64,000 nt of DNA, from the NCBI RefSeq assembly GCF_000152965.1, contig NZ_CH902583.1:2301892-2365891 (forward strand). The letters are read 5' to 3'. The position numbers and the translations under genes are program-made. Source of the DNA: Roseobacter sp. MED193. GTDB taxonomy: Bacteria > Pseudomonadota > Alphaproteobacteria > Rhodobacterales > Rhodobacteraceae. Every line of letters begins with the position of its first letter. Position 1 is the first letter of the stretch. Below the pieces are notes generated by a model, which saw nothing but the letters and a program-made list of their open reading frames with translations, made no database searches and was not told the DNA's origin. This document shows positions 25,517-34,120 of the stretch, in pieces.

Positions 25517-26137
25517 ATGACACGACTCTTTTTAAACGGCGGCACCCGCCGACAGTTCCTTGCCGGATCTGCGGCCTTGGTTGCCTCGCCTGCCCTGTCG
25601 CAAGTGGCGCCAGAACCTGAGGAAGAACAGGCCTTTGACCCGCTGCGCCCGCCGCCCGAACCAGAGCCGCCGGTAAAGCGGAATATCTCAGCTTTTCGGG
25701 CAAAACGCTGGCAGCCTTACTTTGATCATCTGCGCAAGGGAGCGATTCTTGTCGATATCGACAGCCGCGCTTTGCACTATTGGTCTGAAGATGGGAATAA
25801 CTACAGACTTTTCCCCTCATCTGTACCGCTGTCGGATGACCTGACCCGCAGGGGGCGCACCTCCATTACACGCAAAGTTGATGGCCCTGGTTGGGCACCC
25901 ACGCCGAACATGCGTAAACGCAACCCGGAGTGGCCAGCCTATATTCCGCCAGGCCCTGATAACCCACTGGGAACACACGCTTTGTACCTTGGCTGGAAGT
26001 ATTATCGGATCCACGGAACCCATGATACCCGCAAGATTGGCCGCAAATCCTCTAATGGCTGTATCGGTCTCTACAATGAGCATATCGCGGAACTGTTTGA
26101 GGTGGCTAAGGTGGGGACTCAAGTGTTGCTAATTTGA
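25517..26137 (+). CDS. L,D-transpeptidase (YkuD), Tat-type signal
   Basis: A 206-residue periplasmic protein. The N-terminus has RRQFLAGSAALVAS, a twin-arginine-like signal, with cleavage likely after ALSQ. A Pro/Glu-rich linker (about 31-53) precedes the YkuD domain, which ends with YRIHGTHDTRKIGRKSSNGC; His166 and Cys182 form the catalytic pair. The PDNPLGTHALYLG block is typical of the ErfK/YbiS-like group. It would make 3-3 crosslinks in peptidoglycan. It differs strongly from the lipid-anchored L,D-transpeptidase just upstream, so the two are not a recent duplication. Confidence 0.88.
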   Translation: MTRLFLNGGTRRQFLAGSAALVASPALSQVAPEPEEEQAFDPLRPPPEPEPPVKRNISAFRAKRWQPYFDHLRKGAILVDIDSRALHYWSEDGNNYRLFPSSVPLSDDLTRRGRTSITRKVDGPGWAPTPNMRKRNPEWPAYIPPGPDNPLGTHALYLGWKYYRIHGTHDTRKIGRKSSNGCIGLYNEHIAELFEVAKVGTQVLLI

Positions 26138-26274
26138 CGACATACTGCGTTTCGAAGGTCGAAAAATATCAACAAGCAATTGCAATTCCGAGGGTTTACT
26201 GGTTAGAAAAAATCACGAGGTAAGTCTTGGGTGCGTAGGCCATTTTTCGGTCTGCGCTAATTCTGGAGGTTAAC

Positions 26275-26457
26275 ATGAACAAACTTGTACTCGCAGCCGC
26301 TCTGACCGCCGCTGCATCCACCGCTTCTGCTGGCAACCTGGCTGAGCCAATCGTTGAGCCCGTAGTAATCGAAGAAGCTGCAACCAGCTCTTCCAGCGGC
26401 ATCCTGCTGCCACTGCTGCTGCTCGTCCTGGTTGGCGCGGCTGTTGCAAGCAGCTAA
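26275..26457 (+). CDS. Small exported peptide with C-terminal membrane segment
   Basis: A 60-residue protein with a clean signal peptide (MNKLVLAAALTAAASTASAG), a short acidic middle part (about residues 21-40, with EPIVEPVVIEE) and a C-terminal hydrophobic stretch (about 42-58). GGAGGT lies directly upstream at ideal distance and a strong terminator follows 20 bases after the stop, so it is a well-defined, probably highly expressed single gene. I do not recognise a characterised family. After signal cleavage it would be a roughly 40-residue single-span peptide of the inner membrane, possibly a small regulator or an assembly subunit; function is unknown. Confidence 0.75.
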   Translation: MNKLVLAAALTAAASTASAGNLAEPIVEPVVIEEAATSSSSGILLPLLLLVLVGAAVASS

Positions 26458-26476
26458 TTGCTGTTTTAAAGACTTT

Positions 26477-26508
26477 AAAAAGGCGGTGGTTTTCCACCGC
26501 CTTTTTTA
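26477..26508. terminator. Strong bidirectional intrinsic terminator
   Basis: A-rich flank, GGCGGTGG-TTTT-CCACCGCC, then TTTTTT. The stem is perfect with a four-base loop, and both strands end in T-runs. It serves the small-peptide gene (+) and probably the long fusion gene (-). Confidence 0.9.
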
Positions 26509-26547
26509 TTTGTGCCGTTGTTGCTCCCGCAGGGGCTTGTCGGCTGC

Positions 26548-29500
26548 CTAGGGCAGCGCGACTTCGGACAAGACGCTATCCAGGACCGTAAGAATCATCT
26601 GAACGCCCTCCGCGTCGATGGTCAAAGGGGGGCGGATCTTGAGGATATTGTCCTTTGGCCCTTCACTGCCGATCAGAATGCGATGGTCCCGCATGCGGTT
26701 CTTCACATAAGCACAGATCTGCGTCGCCTCCGAGCCATCCGCATTGATCAGCTCCACCCCAAGAAACAGTCCCATTCCGCGTATATCACCAACGCAGCTG
26801 TGTTTAGCTTCCAGTGCTTTGAGACCGGCAATCAGATCTGCACCCATAAGTCGGGCATTTTCCTGCAGATCCTCGTCATCCACGATATCCAGAACCTCCT
26901 TGCCCATGCGGCAGGACAGCGTTGACCCTCCAAAGGTCGAAAAGAACTCTGGCCCCTTGGCAAAGCTATCGGCGATGGCGCGGGTGGTGACAAGCACGCC
27001 GATGGGATGGCCGTTGCCGATCGGCTTGCCCATAACGACGATATCTGGGCTGGCGCCCTGGTGTTCAAAGCCAAAGTAATAATCGCCGAGACGACCCAGC
27101 CCTGTCTGCACTTCATCTGCGATGCAAATGCCACCTGCCGCGCGGATTTTCTTGTAAACTGCAGGCAGGTAGCCCCTGGGTGGGATAATCTGGCCGCCAA
27201 CCGAAGGAAAGGTTTCGGCGATAAACCCGGCCACACCCTGTCCGCGCTTTTGCAGGGCCTCAATAGCAGGATCGACCAACTCCGCGAATTTCTGCGCCCG
27301 ATCAGCGTCGTCTCTTTTGAAGCTGCCCCGGTAGTCATCTGCCACCTCGACCAGCTCCACCCAGTCGGATTTGCCGATGCCGCCCTTGGCGTTGAACTTA
27401 TAGGCAGAGACATCAATCACCCCGGTGGTATTGCCGTGATAGCCGTGATCTGGTGTCACCATGCCTTTGGCCCCGGTATGAGCCCGCGCCAGACGCAGGG
27501 CCAGCTCGTTTGCCTCACTGCCGGAGTTTACAAAGAAACAGACCTCTAGATGATTCGGAAGTTTGGACAGGATCTTGTCGGCAAAGGCGGTTTGCGCCGG
27601 GTGCAGGTAGCGGGTGTTGGAGTTCATCCGTTTCAGCTGATCCGCCGCTACCGCTTGAATACGGGGATGGGCGTGGCCGACATGGGGCACATTGTTATAG
27701 GCGTCCAGATAGGGGCGGCCCCATTCGTCAAACAGATGGTGTTTCCAGCCGCGCAGCAGCATCACCGGATCGGAATAAGTCAGGCTGAGGTTGTCGCCAA
27801 AATGATCCTGGCGCCCTTTCCGAATAGTGTCTTTGTTGGTGGGCTGATATCTGCATTTTTCATCTGGCAGGTTCAGCAGCGCTGCTGGATTGGGACAGAT
27901 GGCGCGCCACATATACATCTCGTCCGGGTCGCCAACGCCAGGCCAGTCTGCTTCGATGCCTTGGGTGGTGAGTGCCAGCTGGAAATGCACATGGGGAGCC
28001 CAGCCGCCATTCATGCTGGCATCGCCTAGACGGCAGAACTGGGCGCCCTTTTCGATCTGGTCACCTTGGGCCAGGCGCTCGCAGCATTCAGGATCCAGGT
28101 GACCGTACAGGGTATAAAACGGATCTCCGGCAGGGGTCTCATGGCGCAGGATGATCACGCCGCCATAGTCGAGATGCCCGGTGCGATTCTCCACCACAAA
28201 GACCTCGCCTGCCAGGGGGGCAAACATTGGCGTGCCGGCCGGCGCAAAGGCATCCACTGCCAGATGTACGGTGCGCCGATTACTTGCCTTATGGGGACCT
28301 TTGCGAAAGGCGGGTTCGGTGTAGATCAGCCGGGGCTCGTGGTAGTAGCCCAGCCAGATCTTGTCGCCGTCTTCAAATTCCTCACCGACGCGGGCGGCCT
28401 CTTGGAGGGGCATGTGGAAGGGGTTTTGGGGCCATGTGGAGTTTTCTACCGACAAGGATCCCATCGGGGCATCCTTTAGATCTGCGCCCATTAGAGGGGC
28501 AAAATTGCCGCGCTCCGAGTTCAGCCAGTCCATCACCCGTTCCGCACCTTCGACCACCGGCATACCGCAGGCGGCGCGCAGCCGGGCCGAGAGCAATCCA
28601 GGGTGCAGATCGTGCCCCTCAAGGAAGCGCCAGGCTGGGGCCTGGGATATGGTCACATAGGGGTCGTCGGGGTTTTCCGCCGCCATCAGGGTGGAGTTCA
28701 CCACGCTCACGGCCAATCGCATCCGAAGCAAAGGATAGATCAGATCTACCTCCTGCGCGGTCAGTGGGTAGGTGCTGTGATAGCCGGCCACCAATGCGGT
28801 CAGCGCCGCCTCAGGGTCTAGGTGGTCCAGCACGATATAGGCGGCGGCAATTGCCAGGTCACAGACACGCGGCGCGGCGCATATATCGCCCAGATCAATC
28901 AGGCCAGAAACGCGGCGGGGTTCTGTCAGCTCACCCGTGACCATAATGTTGTAATCGTTGGCGTCATTGTGGATCGCCTGTTTCGGTAGAGACTGTAATA
29001 CAGGCTCCAAATTGGCAAAAGTGGTCTCTATTTCCTTTATTAGAGACTGCCTGGAGGGATCAGAAAGAGAATCAATTTCCGAACCAACCCAACCCGCCTG
29101 CATCAGATCCCATTTGAAATCCCGTGCCAGGTTTGGGTGCTGAAAATCTGCTAGCGCTTTACCCACACCTCCCAGAGCCGCACCGACCTCATGGATCAGC
29201 GAAGCTGTTTTGGGGGCCGCATTAGCGTAGCATTTTCCGGGCAGGCACTCGAGAACCCAGCACAGCCGATCCGCGCCACTGTCATCCGGCAGGGAGAGCA
29301 TGGCCTCGCCATTTGAGCTAGGGATCACCCGAGGGCAAGGCAGCTCTGGGGCCTGTGCCGCTATATGTTGAAAGGCCTGCACTTGCATCTCGACCAGCCA
29401 GGCCTCGCATCCGGGGCGCATCGCCTTGAGTATATAGCCGGTGCCGTCTGCATCTGTTGCTATGAAGTTTAGATCATATTCGCCGTCCAGGCGGCGCAGA

Positions 29501-29556
29501 TCTGCGGTGAGGCCCCAATGGGAATTCAGGGCATCAGCCCAGTGCTGTAGGTTCAT
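26548..29556 (-). CDS. Three-domain fusion: APH kinase, M23 peptidase, class III aminotransferase
   Basis: A 1002-residue protein with three intact-looking modules. Residues 1-340 form an APH/choline-kinase-like domain with the catalytic loop HNDANDYN (196-203) and the metal Asp221 (GLIDLGD). Residues 400-565 form an M23/LytM metallopeptidase with HLAVD (431-435), YGHLD (484-488) and HVH (522-524). Residues 585-1002 are a class III PLP aminotransferase-fold enzyme with SGSEAN (678-683), Asp814 and PLP Lys844 (MGKPIGNGHP). In animals, hydroxylysine kinase and the phospholyases PHYKPL/ETNPPL belong to the first and third families, so a kinase-plus-phospholyase acting on an amino alcohol is plausible. 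The M23 part is the odd element, and no signal peptide is seen. GGGGAGA precedes the ATG by eight bases. Confidence 0.88.
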   Translation of the reverse strand: MNLQHWADALNSHWGLTADLRRLDGEYDLNFIATDADGTGYILKAMRPGCEAWLVEMQVQAFQHIAAQAPELPCPRVIPSSNGEAMLSLPDDSGADRLCWVLECLPGKCYANAAPKTASLIHEVGAALGGVGKALADFQHPNLARDFKWDLMQAGWVGSEIDSLSDPSRQSLIKEIETTFANLEPVLQSLPKQAIHNDANDYNIMVTGELTEPRRVSGLIDLGDICAAPRVCDLAIAAAYIVLDHLDPEAALTALVAGYHSTYPLTAQEVDLIYPLLRMRLAVSVVNSTLMAAENPDDPYVTISQAPAWRFLEGHDLHPGLLSARLRAACGMPVVEGAERVMDWLNSERGNFAPLMGADLKDAPMGSLSVENSTWPQNPFHMPLQEAARVGEEFEDGDKIWLGYYHEPRLIYTEPAFRKGPHKASNRRTVHLAVDAFAPAGTPMFAPLAGEVFVVENRTGHLDYGGVIILRHETPAGDPFYTLYGHLDPECCERLAQGDQIEKGAQFCRLGDASMNGGWAPHVHFQLALTTQGIEADWPGVGDPDEMYMWRAICPNPAALLNLPDEKCRYQPTNKDTIRKGRQDHFGDNLSLTYSDPVMLLRGWKHHLFDEWGRPYLDAYNNVPHVGHAHPRIQAVAADQLKRMNSNTRYLHPAQTAFADKILSKLPNHLEVCFFVNSGSEANELALRLARAHTGAKGMVTPDHGYHGNTTGVIDVSAYKFNAKGGIGKSDWVELVEVADDYRGSFKRDDADRAQKFAELVDPAIEALQKRGQGVAGFIAETFPSVGGQIIPPRGYLPAVYKKIRAAGGICIADEVQTGLGRLGDYYFGFEHQGASPDIVVMGKPIGNGHPIGVLVTTRAIADSFAKGPEFFSTFGGSTLSCRMGKEVLDIVDDEDLQENARLMGADLIAGLKALEAKHSCVGDIRGMGLFLGVELINADGSEATQICAYVKNRMRDHRILIGSEGPKDNILKIRPPLTIDAEGVQMILTVLDSVLSEVALP

Positions 29557-29627
29557 TGCAATTGTCTCCCCGTCTGCCGAAAACCAGCAGTCCAATATTG
29601 GATCCTATTTGGACCGGGGAGGGGAGA

Positions 29628-30689
29628 TTAGTCCAGCCAACCTTTGAGATTATTCTCGATGACGCCGGCAAGCGCCGCGATATGGTCGGCGTCGTCGTTG
29701 AGGCAAGGGATATACAGGAAGTCCTCGCCGCCGGCCTCTTCAAAGCTCTCTTTGATCTCCTCGTTGATCTCTTCCAAGGTCTCGATACAGTCGGCGGAAA
29801 AGGCAGGTGCCATCACGGCAATGTTCTTTTTACCCTCTTTGGCCAGGGTCGCGACATGATCAACGGTATAGGGCTTCAGCCATTCCTCGGGGCCAAAGAC
29901 TGACTGGAAGGTAGTGGTGATCTCAGTGTCGTCCCAGCCCAGGCGTTCTTTCAAGAGGCGCGTCGTTTTTTGGCACTGGCAGTGGTAGGGATCGCCCTGC
30001 ATCAGATAGCGTTTTGGCATCCCGTGGTAGGAGACAACCAGGATAGCGGGGCGTTTCTCGGCCTTGGCGTAGGCCTCTTCCACCGAGCGGGCTAGGGCCT
30101 CAATATATGAGGGTTGATCAAAATAGGGCGCGATGGTGCGCGCGGCTGGTTGCCAGACCTCCTCCATCAGGGCACGAAAGAACTGGTCATTGGCGGTGCC
30201 CGAGGTGGCGCCGGCGTAATGCGGGTAGAGCGGCACAAACAGGATCTTTTGGCAGCCGGCCTCGACCATCTCGCGGACCTTGGACTTGGTCGACGGATTG
30301 CCATAGCGCATACAGAAATCAACCATGACCTGATCGCCATACCGCTGCGACATCACCTCAGCCATCTTGGCGGTCTGATCCTTGGTTATGGTCATTAGCG
30401 GGCTTTCGCCCTTGTCGTGATTCCAGATCGACTTATAGGCTGCGCCCGAGGAAAATGGGCGTTTGGTCAGGATAATCAATTGCAGCAGTGGCTGCCATTT
30501 CCAGGAGGGGTAGTCGATCACCCGTTTGTCCGACAGGAATTCGCCCAGATAGCGGCGCATCGGCCAATAGCTGTAGTCATCTGGCGTGCCGAGGTTCGCC
30601 AGCAGAATGCCGACCTTTTCGCCTTTGATCTTGGGGTGATCGGCTGGCGCATGGGCGGGGCAGGTGGCGGGGGCGGAAGAATCCAGCAT
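29628..30689 (-). CDS. hemH: Ferrochelatase
   Basis: HemH inserts ferrous iron into protoporphyrin IX, the last step of protoheme synthesis. The 353-residue protein has VGILLANLGTP near the N-terminus, YPHYAGATSGTANDQFF in the centre, the conserved active-site His in VSYHGMPKRY, and FQSVFGPEEWLKPYT. The ATG at 30689 gives a normal length; the frame runs open to 30722. Cysteines in YHCQCQ, ADCIETLEE and IPCLN may hint at the 2Fe-2S cluster found in some alphaproteobacterial ferrochelatases, but I cannot confirm it. It lies 71 bases before the fusion gene on the same strand, probably co-transcribed. Confidence 0.96.
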   Translation of the reverse strand: MLDSSAPATCPAHAPADHPKIKGEKVGILLANLGTPDDYSYWPMRRYLGEFLSDKRVIDYPSWKWQPLLQLIILTKRPFSSGAAYKSIWNHDKGESPLMTITKDQTAKMAEVMSQRYGDQVMVDFCMRYGNPSTKSKVREMVEAGCQKILFVPLYPHYAGATSGTANDQFFRALMEEVWQPAARTIAPYFDQPSYIEALARSVEEAYAKAEKRPAILVVSYHGMPKRYLMQGDPYHCQCQKTTRLLKERLGWDDTEITTTFQSVFGPEEWLKPYTVDHVATLAKEGKKNIAVMAPAFSADCIETLEEINEEIKESFEEAGGEDFLYIPCLNDDADHIAALAGVIENNLKGWLD

Positions 30690-30842
30690 AGGGGCGGTGG
30701 TCCTGTATCTGCGGCAAAGCATTGCTTGTGAAAGTCGTGGCGAGGGTCACATTTCGCCATAAGATAAGATGTTACGCGGCCAAAGGCCAATTGGATCATA
30801 TTGGCGCAGTGATTTGTTTTTCCTATCGGCGGGGTCGCGGGT

Positions 30843-31673
30843 CTATTTTGGCAATTTGGTTTCTGGCACTTTCAACGCCTCTGAAAGGCGCATCTTGGCC
30901 GAGCCGGGGCGCAGGGGCTGCTGCTGGGTCTCAGAGGGTGACCAGCCGGTGAGGCAGACCAGCTCAAAGGTGGCGGGCAGCTTGCCGTTCTTCAGTGCAA
31001 AATGCGCGCGGTAGATGGCTTCGGTCTGTGCAAACAGAGCGCGCGGGCTGAGGTGTTTCAGGCGCTGGGCCATTGCATTTCCCTCGCCCATGGCCCGCAG
31101 TTCCTGCATCAGATGCAGGCTGTCGCGGTATTGCGCCGTCAGCGGCACCACATCGGCGACCGGCAGGGCAAAGCCCGCGCGTTGCAGCAACCCGCCCAGA
31201 TCCCGGACCTCGCCCATTGGGGCGATACGCGGCGACAGTCCGCCAGTGACACGAGTCTCCGCTTCCGCCAGGGCGCTGCGCAACTCGTGCAGGGTGCGAC
31301 CGCCGAGCGTGATGGCCAAGAGCAGACCATCCTCGGCGAGGGCGCGCCGACATTGAATCAGCTGCCCAACCGGGTCATTGGCCCAATGCAGCCCCATCGC
31401 GTGAATCACTAGATCATGGGCGCCAGGCGTGAGCGCCAACACCTCGTCATCAGCCACAATCCGGGCATCAGGGAAGGTATTTCGCCAAATGTTAGCAAAA
31501 GGTGAAACAATCGCAGGTTTTGTAAAGGTCCTGTTAACCAATGTTAAGCGATCTTCAACCTCATCCCGTGCCAGGTCGTGAAGGAACAAGGCCTCAGGCT
31601 GGTGGCGGGTGCGATGGATTGCCAATGCTTGGCGGTCGAACAGCTCTGGCTGTGATTTGGGTGCTTGCGTCAT
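30843..31673 (-). CDS. NDUFAF5/BioC-like methyltransferase-fold protein without motif I
   Basis: A 276-residue protein that follows the NDUFAF5-like class: it starts LFDRQALAIHRTR, continues with RDEVEDRLTLVNRTF, and has HAMGLHWANDPVGQLIQCRRAL and GGRTLHELRSALAEAE. In mitochondria NDUFAF5 hydroxylates an arginine of complex I subunit NDUFS7. The glycine-rich SAM-binding motif I expected after RTF is missing: the sequence there reads KPAIVSPFANIW. SAM binding is therefore doubtful or altered. It is divergent from comF with only 13 bases between start codons and lies upstream of hemH on the same strand. Confidence 0.75.
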   Translation of the reverse strand: MTQAPKSQPELFDRQALAIHRTRHQPEALFLHDLARDEVEDRLTLVNRTFTKPAIVSPFANIWRNTFPDARIVADDEVLALTPGAHDLVIHAMGLHWANDPVGQLIQCRRALAEDGLLLAITLGGRTLHELRSALAEAETRVTGGLSPRIAPMGEVRDLGGLLQRAGFALPVADVVPLTAQYRDSLHLMQELRAMGEGNAMAQRLKHLSPRALFAQTEAIYRAHFALKNGKLPATFELVCLTGWSPSETQQQPLRPGSAKMRLSEALKVPETKLPK

Positions 31674-31686
31674 GGGGGCTTTTTAG

Positions 31687-32415
31687 ATGTTGCGCGCGCA
31701 GTTTCAAACCGCTGTTTCGCTTGTTTATCCGCCCAAATGCCTGGGCTGCGATGAATTTGTTGAACAAGACTTTGGCCTGTGCGGCGGCTGCTGGGGGGAG
31801 GCGCATTTTATCAGCGGTACCGTTTGCGAAGGCTGCGGTGTGCCTTTACCTGGGGATGAGGATGGCTACCGGTTAGACTGTGATGAATGCATGTCTATGT
31901 CACGCCCCTGGAGCCAGGGCCGAGCGGCGATGCTGTATAAGGACAAGGCACGCAATCTGGTAATGGCCCTGAAACATGGTGATCGTACCGATCTTGCTGC
32001 ACCGGCCGCGGGCTGGATCGAACGTGCAGCTGCACCTCTACTGCGTGATAATCCCTTGGTTTGCCCAGTGCCGTTGCATTGGTCGCGGCTGTTAAAACGT
32101 CGGTATAATCAGTCTGCTCTTTTGGCTGAACACCTGTCCCGACAGGCGCGGCTGGATTATTGGCCGGATATGCTGAAACGGGTTAAGGTTACCCCCAGCC
32201 TGGAGGGCAAAACCCGGGCGCAGCGATTTTCGGCGCTAAGCCGGGCCATTGTTGCCCATCCCCGCCATCGCGCTTTGATGCAGGGACGGGTCGTATTACT
32301 GGTAGATGATGTGATGACTTCAGGCGCGACCCTTACTGCCTGTGCAGATGCCTGCCGTGAGGCCGGGGCCGCTGATGTCCGGGTTGCAGTACTGGCACGG
32401 GTCACACGGGCGTGA
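31687..32415 (+). CDS. comF: ComF-family phosphoribosyltransferase-like protein
   Basis: A 242-residue ComF homologue: an N-terminal zinc ribbon with cysteine pairs (YPPKCLGCDEF, FGLCGGCWG, VCEGCGVP, DCDECMSM) and a C-terminal phosphoribosyltransferase-type domain with VPLHWSRLLKRRYNQS and the PRPP loop VVLLVDDVMTSGATL. In transformable bacteria ComF is needed for DNA uptake, but the gene is also widespread in other bacteria. The order comF, glutaredoxin, nitrilase is common in alphaproteobacteria. No ribosome binding site is obvious in the 13-base gap to the divergent gene. Confidence 0.9.
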   Translation: MLRAQFQTAVSLVYPPKCLGCDEFVEQDFGLCGGCWGEAHFISGTVCEGCGVPLPGDEDGYRLDCDECMSMSRPWSQGRAAMLYKDKARNLVMALKHGDRTDLAAPAAGWIERAAAPLLRDNPLVCPVPLHWSRLLKRRYNQSALLAEHLSRQARLDYWPDMLKRVKVTPSLEGKTRAQRFSALSRAIVAHPRHRALMQGRVVLLVDDVMTSGATLTACADACREAGAADVRVAVLARVTRA

Positions 32416-32497
32416 TCCGCGACTGCCGCCACTGGCAATTATTGCAATATGAACCCATATGGCGCAGAACATCGACATCACACAATTGGAGACCCGC

Positions 32498-32755
32498 ATG
32501 AAATCGGTCGAAATCTACACCTCGCCACTTTGTGGTTTTTGCCACGCGGCCAAACGCCTGCTGAACCAAAAAGGCGTGGAGTTTTCCGAGGTCAACGTGC
32601 TGACCAATCCGGGACGTAAGCAGGAGATGATCCAGCGCGCCAACGGTGGTTATACCGTGCCGCAGATCTTTATTGGTGACACCCATGTGGGCGGCTGCGA
32701 TGATCTTTATGCATTGGAGCAGGCGGGTAAGCTGGATTCCTTGCTCGCGGCCTGA
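32498..32755 (+). CDS. grxC: Glutaredoxin 3
   Basis: An 85-residue dithiol glutaredoxin with active site CGFC (Cys12-Cys15) in place of the more usual CPYC. GYTVPQIFIGDTHVGGCDDL contains the cis-proline and the glutathione-binding GGCDD motif. It reduces disulfides and glutathionylated proteins in the cytosol. The ATG at 32498 has GGAG six bases upstream, and the frame is open to 32459. It sits between comF and the nitrilase gene with short gaps of 82 and 32 bases, so it is likely part of one transcript. Confidence 0.93.
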   Translation: MKSVEIYTSPLCGFCHAAKRLLNQKGVEFSEVNVLTNPGRKQEMIQRANGGYTVPQIFIGDTHVGGCDDLYALEQAGKLDSLLAA

Positions 32756-32787
32756 ACTGTGAAACACTGCCAGAAGGGGACACCCAG

Positions 32788-33618
32788 ATGCGCGCCGCCT
32801 TGTTGCAGATCACATCGAGTGATTCCCCAAGCGAAAACCTGGACCTGCTTCAGCGCCTGATCGCTGAGGCGGTTGAGAATGGCGCCGGGTTTGTCCTGAC
32901 CCCCGAGGTGAGCAACTGCGTCTCGCTGAGCCGTGCGCATCAGCAGGAGGTGCTGTGTGACGAAGAGGAAGACGCCAGCCTCAAGGCGCTGTGTCAGACC
33001 GCTGCCGACCACGGTATCTGGCTGTCGCTGGGCTCTTTTGGGGTCAAGACCCATGATGAGGACGGGCGGTTTGCCAATCGCCAGTTCCTGATCTCGCCGC
33101 AGGGTGAGATCATCGCGCGATATGACAAAATCCATATGTTTGATGTCGAGGTCACACCAGAAGAAACCTTTCGGGAATCCGATGGCTACCGGCCAGGCAA
33201 TCGCGCGGTAGTCGCCGAAACTCCCTTTGGCACCCTGGGGCTGACAATTTGCTATGATCTGCGCTTTGCGCATCTGCACCGGGCATTGGCCAAGGCAGGT
33301 GCTGAAATAATAATCGCCCCAGCGGCGTTCTCGCCGGTCACAGGTGCGGCCCATTGGCACGCGTTGCTTCAGGCGCGCGCCATCGAGACAGGCTGTTATG
33401 TGCTGGCACCTGCGCAAACAGGCACCCATAAATCCAGCCGGGGCGGGGTGCGCAAGACCTACGGTCATTCTCTTGTGGTCGCACCCTGGGGCGAGATTAT
33501 GTCGGATGCAGGCACAGAACCTGGGATAAGTTACGTTGATCTTGATAGGGAAAAAGTGGCAGAAGCACGCAGGCGCGTCCCCGCCCTGACCCATGATCGA
33601 GAGTTTAACGGACCCTGA
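32788..33618 (+). CDS. Nitrilase-superfamily amidohydrolase (Nit-type)
   Basis: A 276-residue carbon-nitrogen hydrolase with the complete catalytic triad: Glu40 (LTPEVSN), Lys114 (DKIHMFD) and Cys155 (GLTICYDLRF). The YDKIHMFDV and ICYDLRF blocks match the Nit1/Nit2 group, whose members hydrolyse deaminated glutathione or omega-amides such as 2-oxoglutaramate. The neighbouring glutaredoxin gene makes a glutathione-repair role attractive. The stop codon overlaps the ATG of the MarR gene by one base. Cytosolic, with no signal peptide. Confidence 0.9.
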   Translation: MRAALLQITSSDSPSENLDLLQRLIAEAVENGAGFVLTPEVSNCVSLSRAHQQEVLCDEEEDASLKALCQTAADHGIWLSLGSFGVKTHDEDGRFANRQFLISPQGEIIARYDKIHMFDVEVTPEETFRESDGYRPGNRAVVAETPFGTLGLTICYDLRFAHLHRALAKAGAEIIIAPAAFSPVTGAAHWHALLQARAIETGCYVLAPAQTGTHKSSRGGVRKTYGHSLVVAPWGEIMSDAGTEPGISYVDLDREKVAEARRRVPALTHDREFNGP

Positions 33619-34058
33619 TGGAAGAATCCCATTCTTTGGCGGTCTCGCTGTTTAGCGAGATCTTGATGGCGGACCAGCTTGCACGTTCGCGTCTGGGCAA
33701 GGCCCTGCCAAAAGGAATGGAGCTGTCGCATTTCTCTGTTCTGAACCATCTCACCCGCACTGGGGTTGAGCGGTCCCCGGCGCAATTGGCCAAGGCTTTT
33801 CATGTGACGCGCGGCGCCATGACCAATACGCTGAACAAGCTGGAAGTTGCGGGCTATATCCACATCCGCCCAGATTGGGACGATGCCCGGCGTAAAATGG
33901 TGGCGATCAGCCCGGCCGGGCGGCAGGCGCGTGATGCTGCTTTGGCCAGTATCGTGCCATTGATATCTGAAGTCGTGCGCGATCTCGGAGGGGAGCGGGT
34001 CCGCGCGACTCTGCCCATCCTGCGCGAGTTGCGCGTAAAGCTCGAAGAAACCAACTGA
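33618..34058 (+). CDS. MarR-family transcriptional regulator
   Basis: A 146-residue winged-helix regulator. The DNA-binding core shows LSHFSVLNHL, RSPAQLAKAFHVTRGAMTNTLNKLEVAGYI, and the wing DWDDARRKMVAISPAGR, which is the classic MarR signature. It overlaps the nitrilase stop by one base, so its level follows that operon and it may autoregulate it or respond to a related metabolite. No palindromic operator was identified with confidence. Two overlapping hairpins, one terminator-like, lie downstream. Confidence 0.92.
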   Translation: MEESHSLAVSLFSEILMADQLARSRLGKALPKGMELSHFSVLNHLTRTGVERSPAQLAKAFHVTRGAMTNTLNKLEVAGYIHIRPDWDDARRKMVAISPAGRQARDAALASIVPLISEVVRDLGGERVRATLPILRELRVKLEETN

Positions 34059-34120
34059 ACCCTTATGGGGTGAGAATGTAACTCTACGTAGGGCCCGCCC
34101 ATTTGCCGGTTTTCCCGCTG

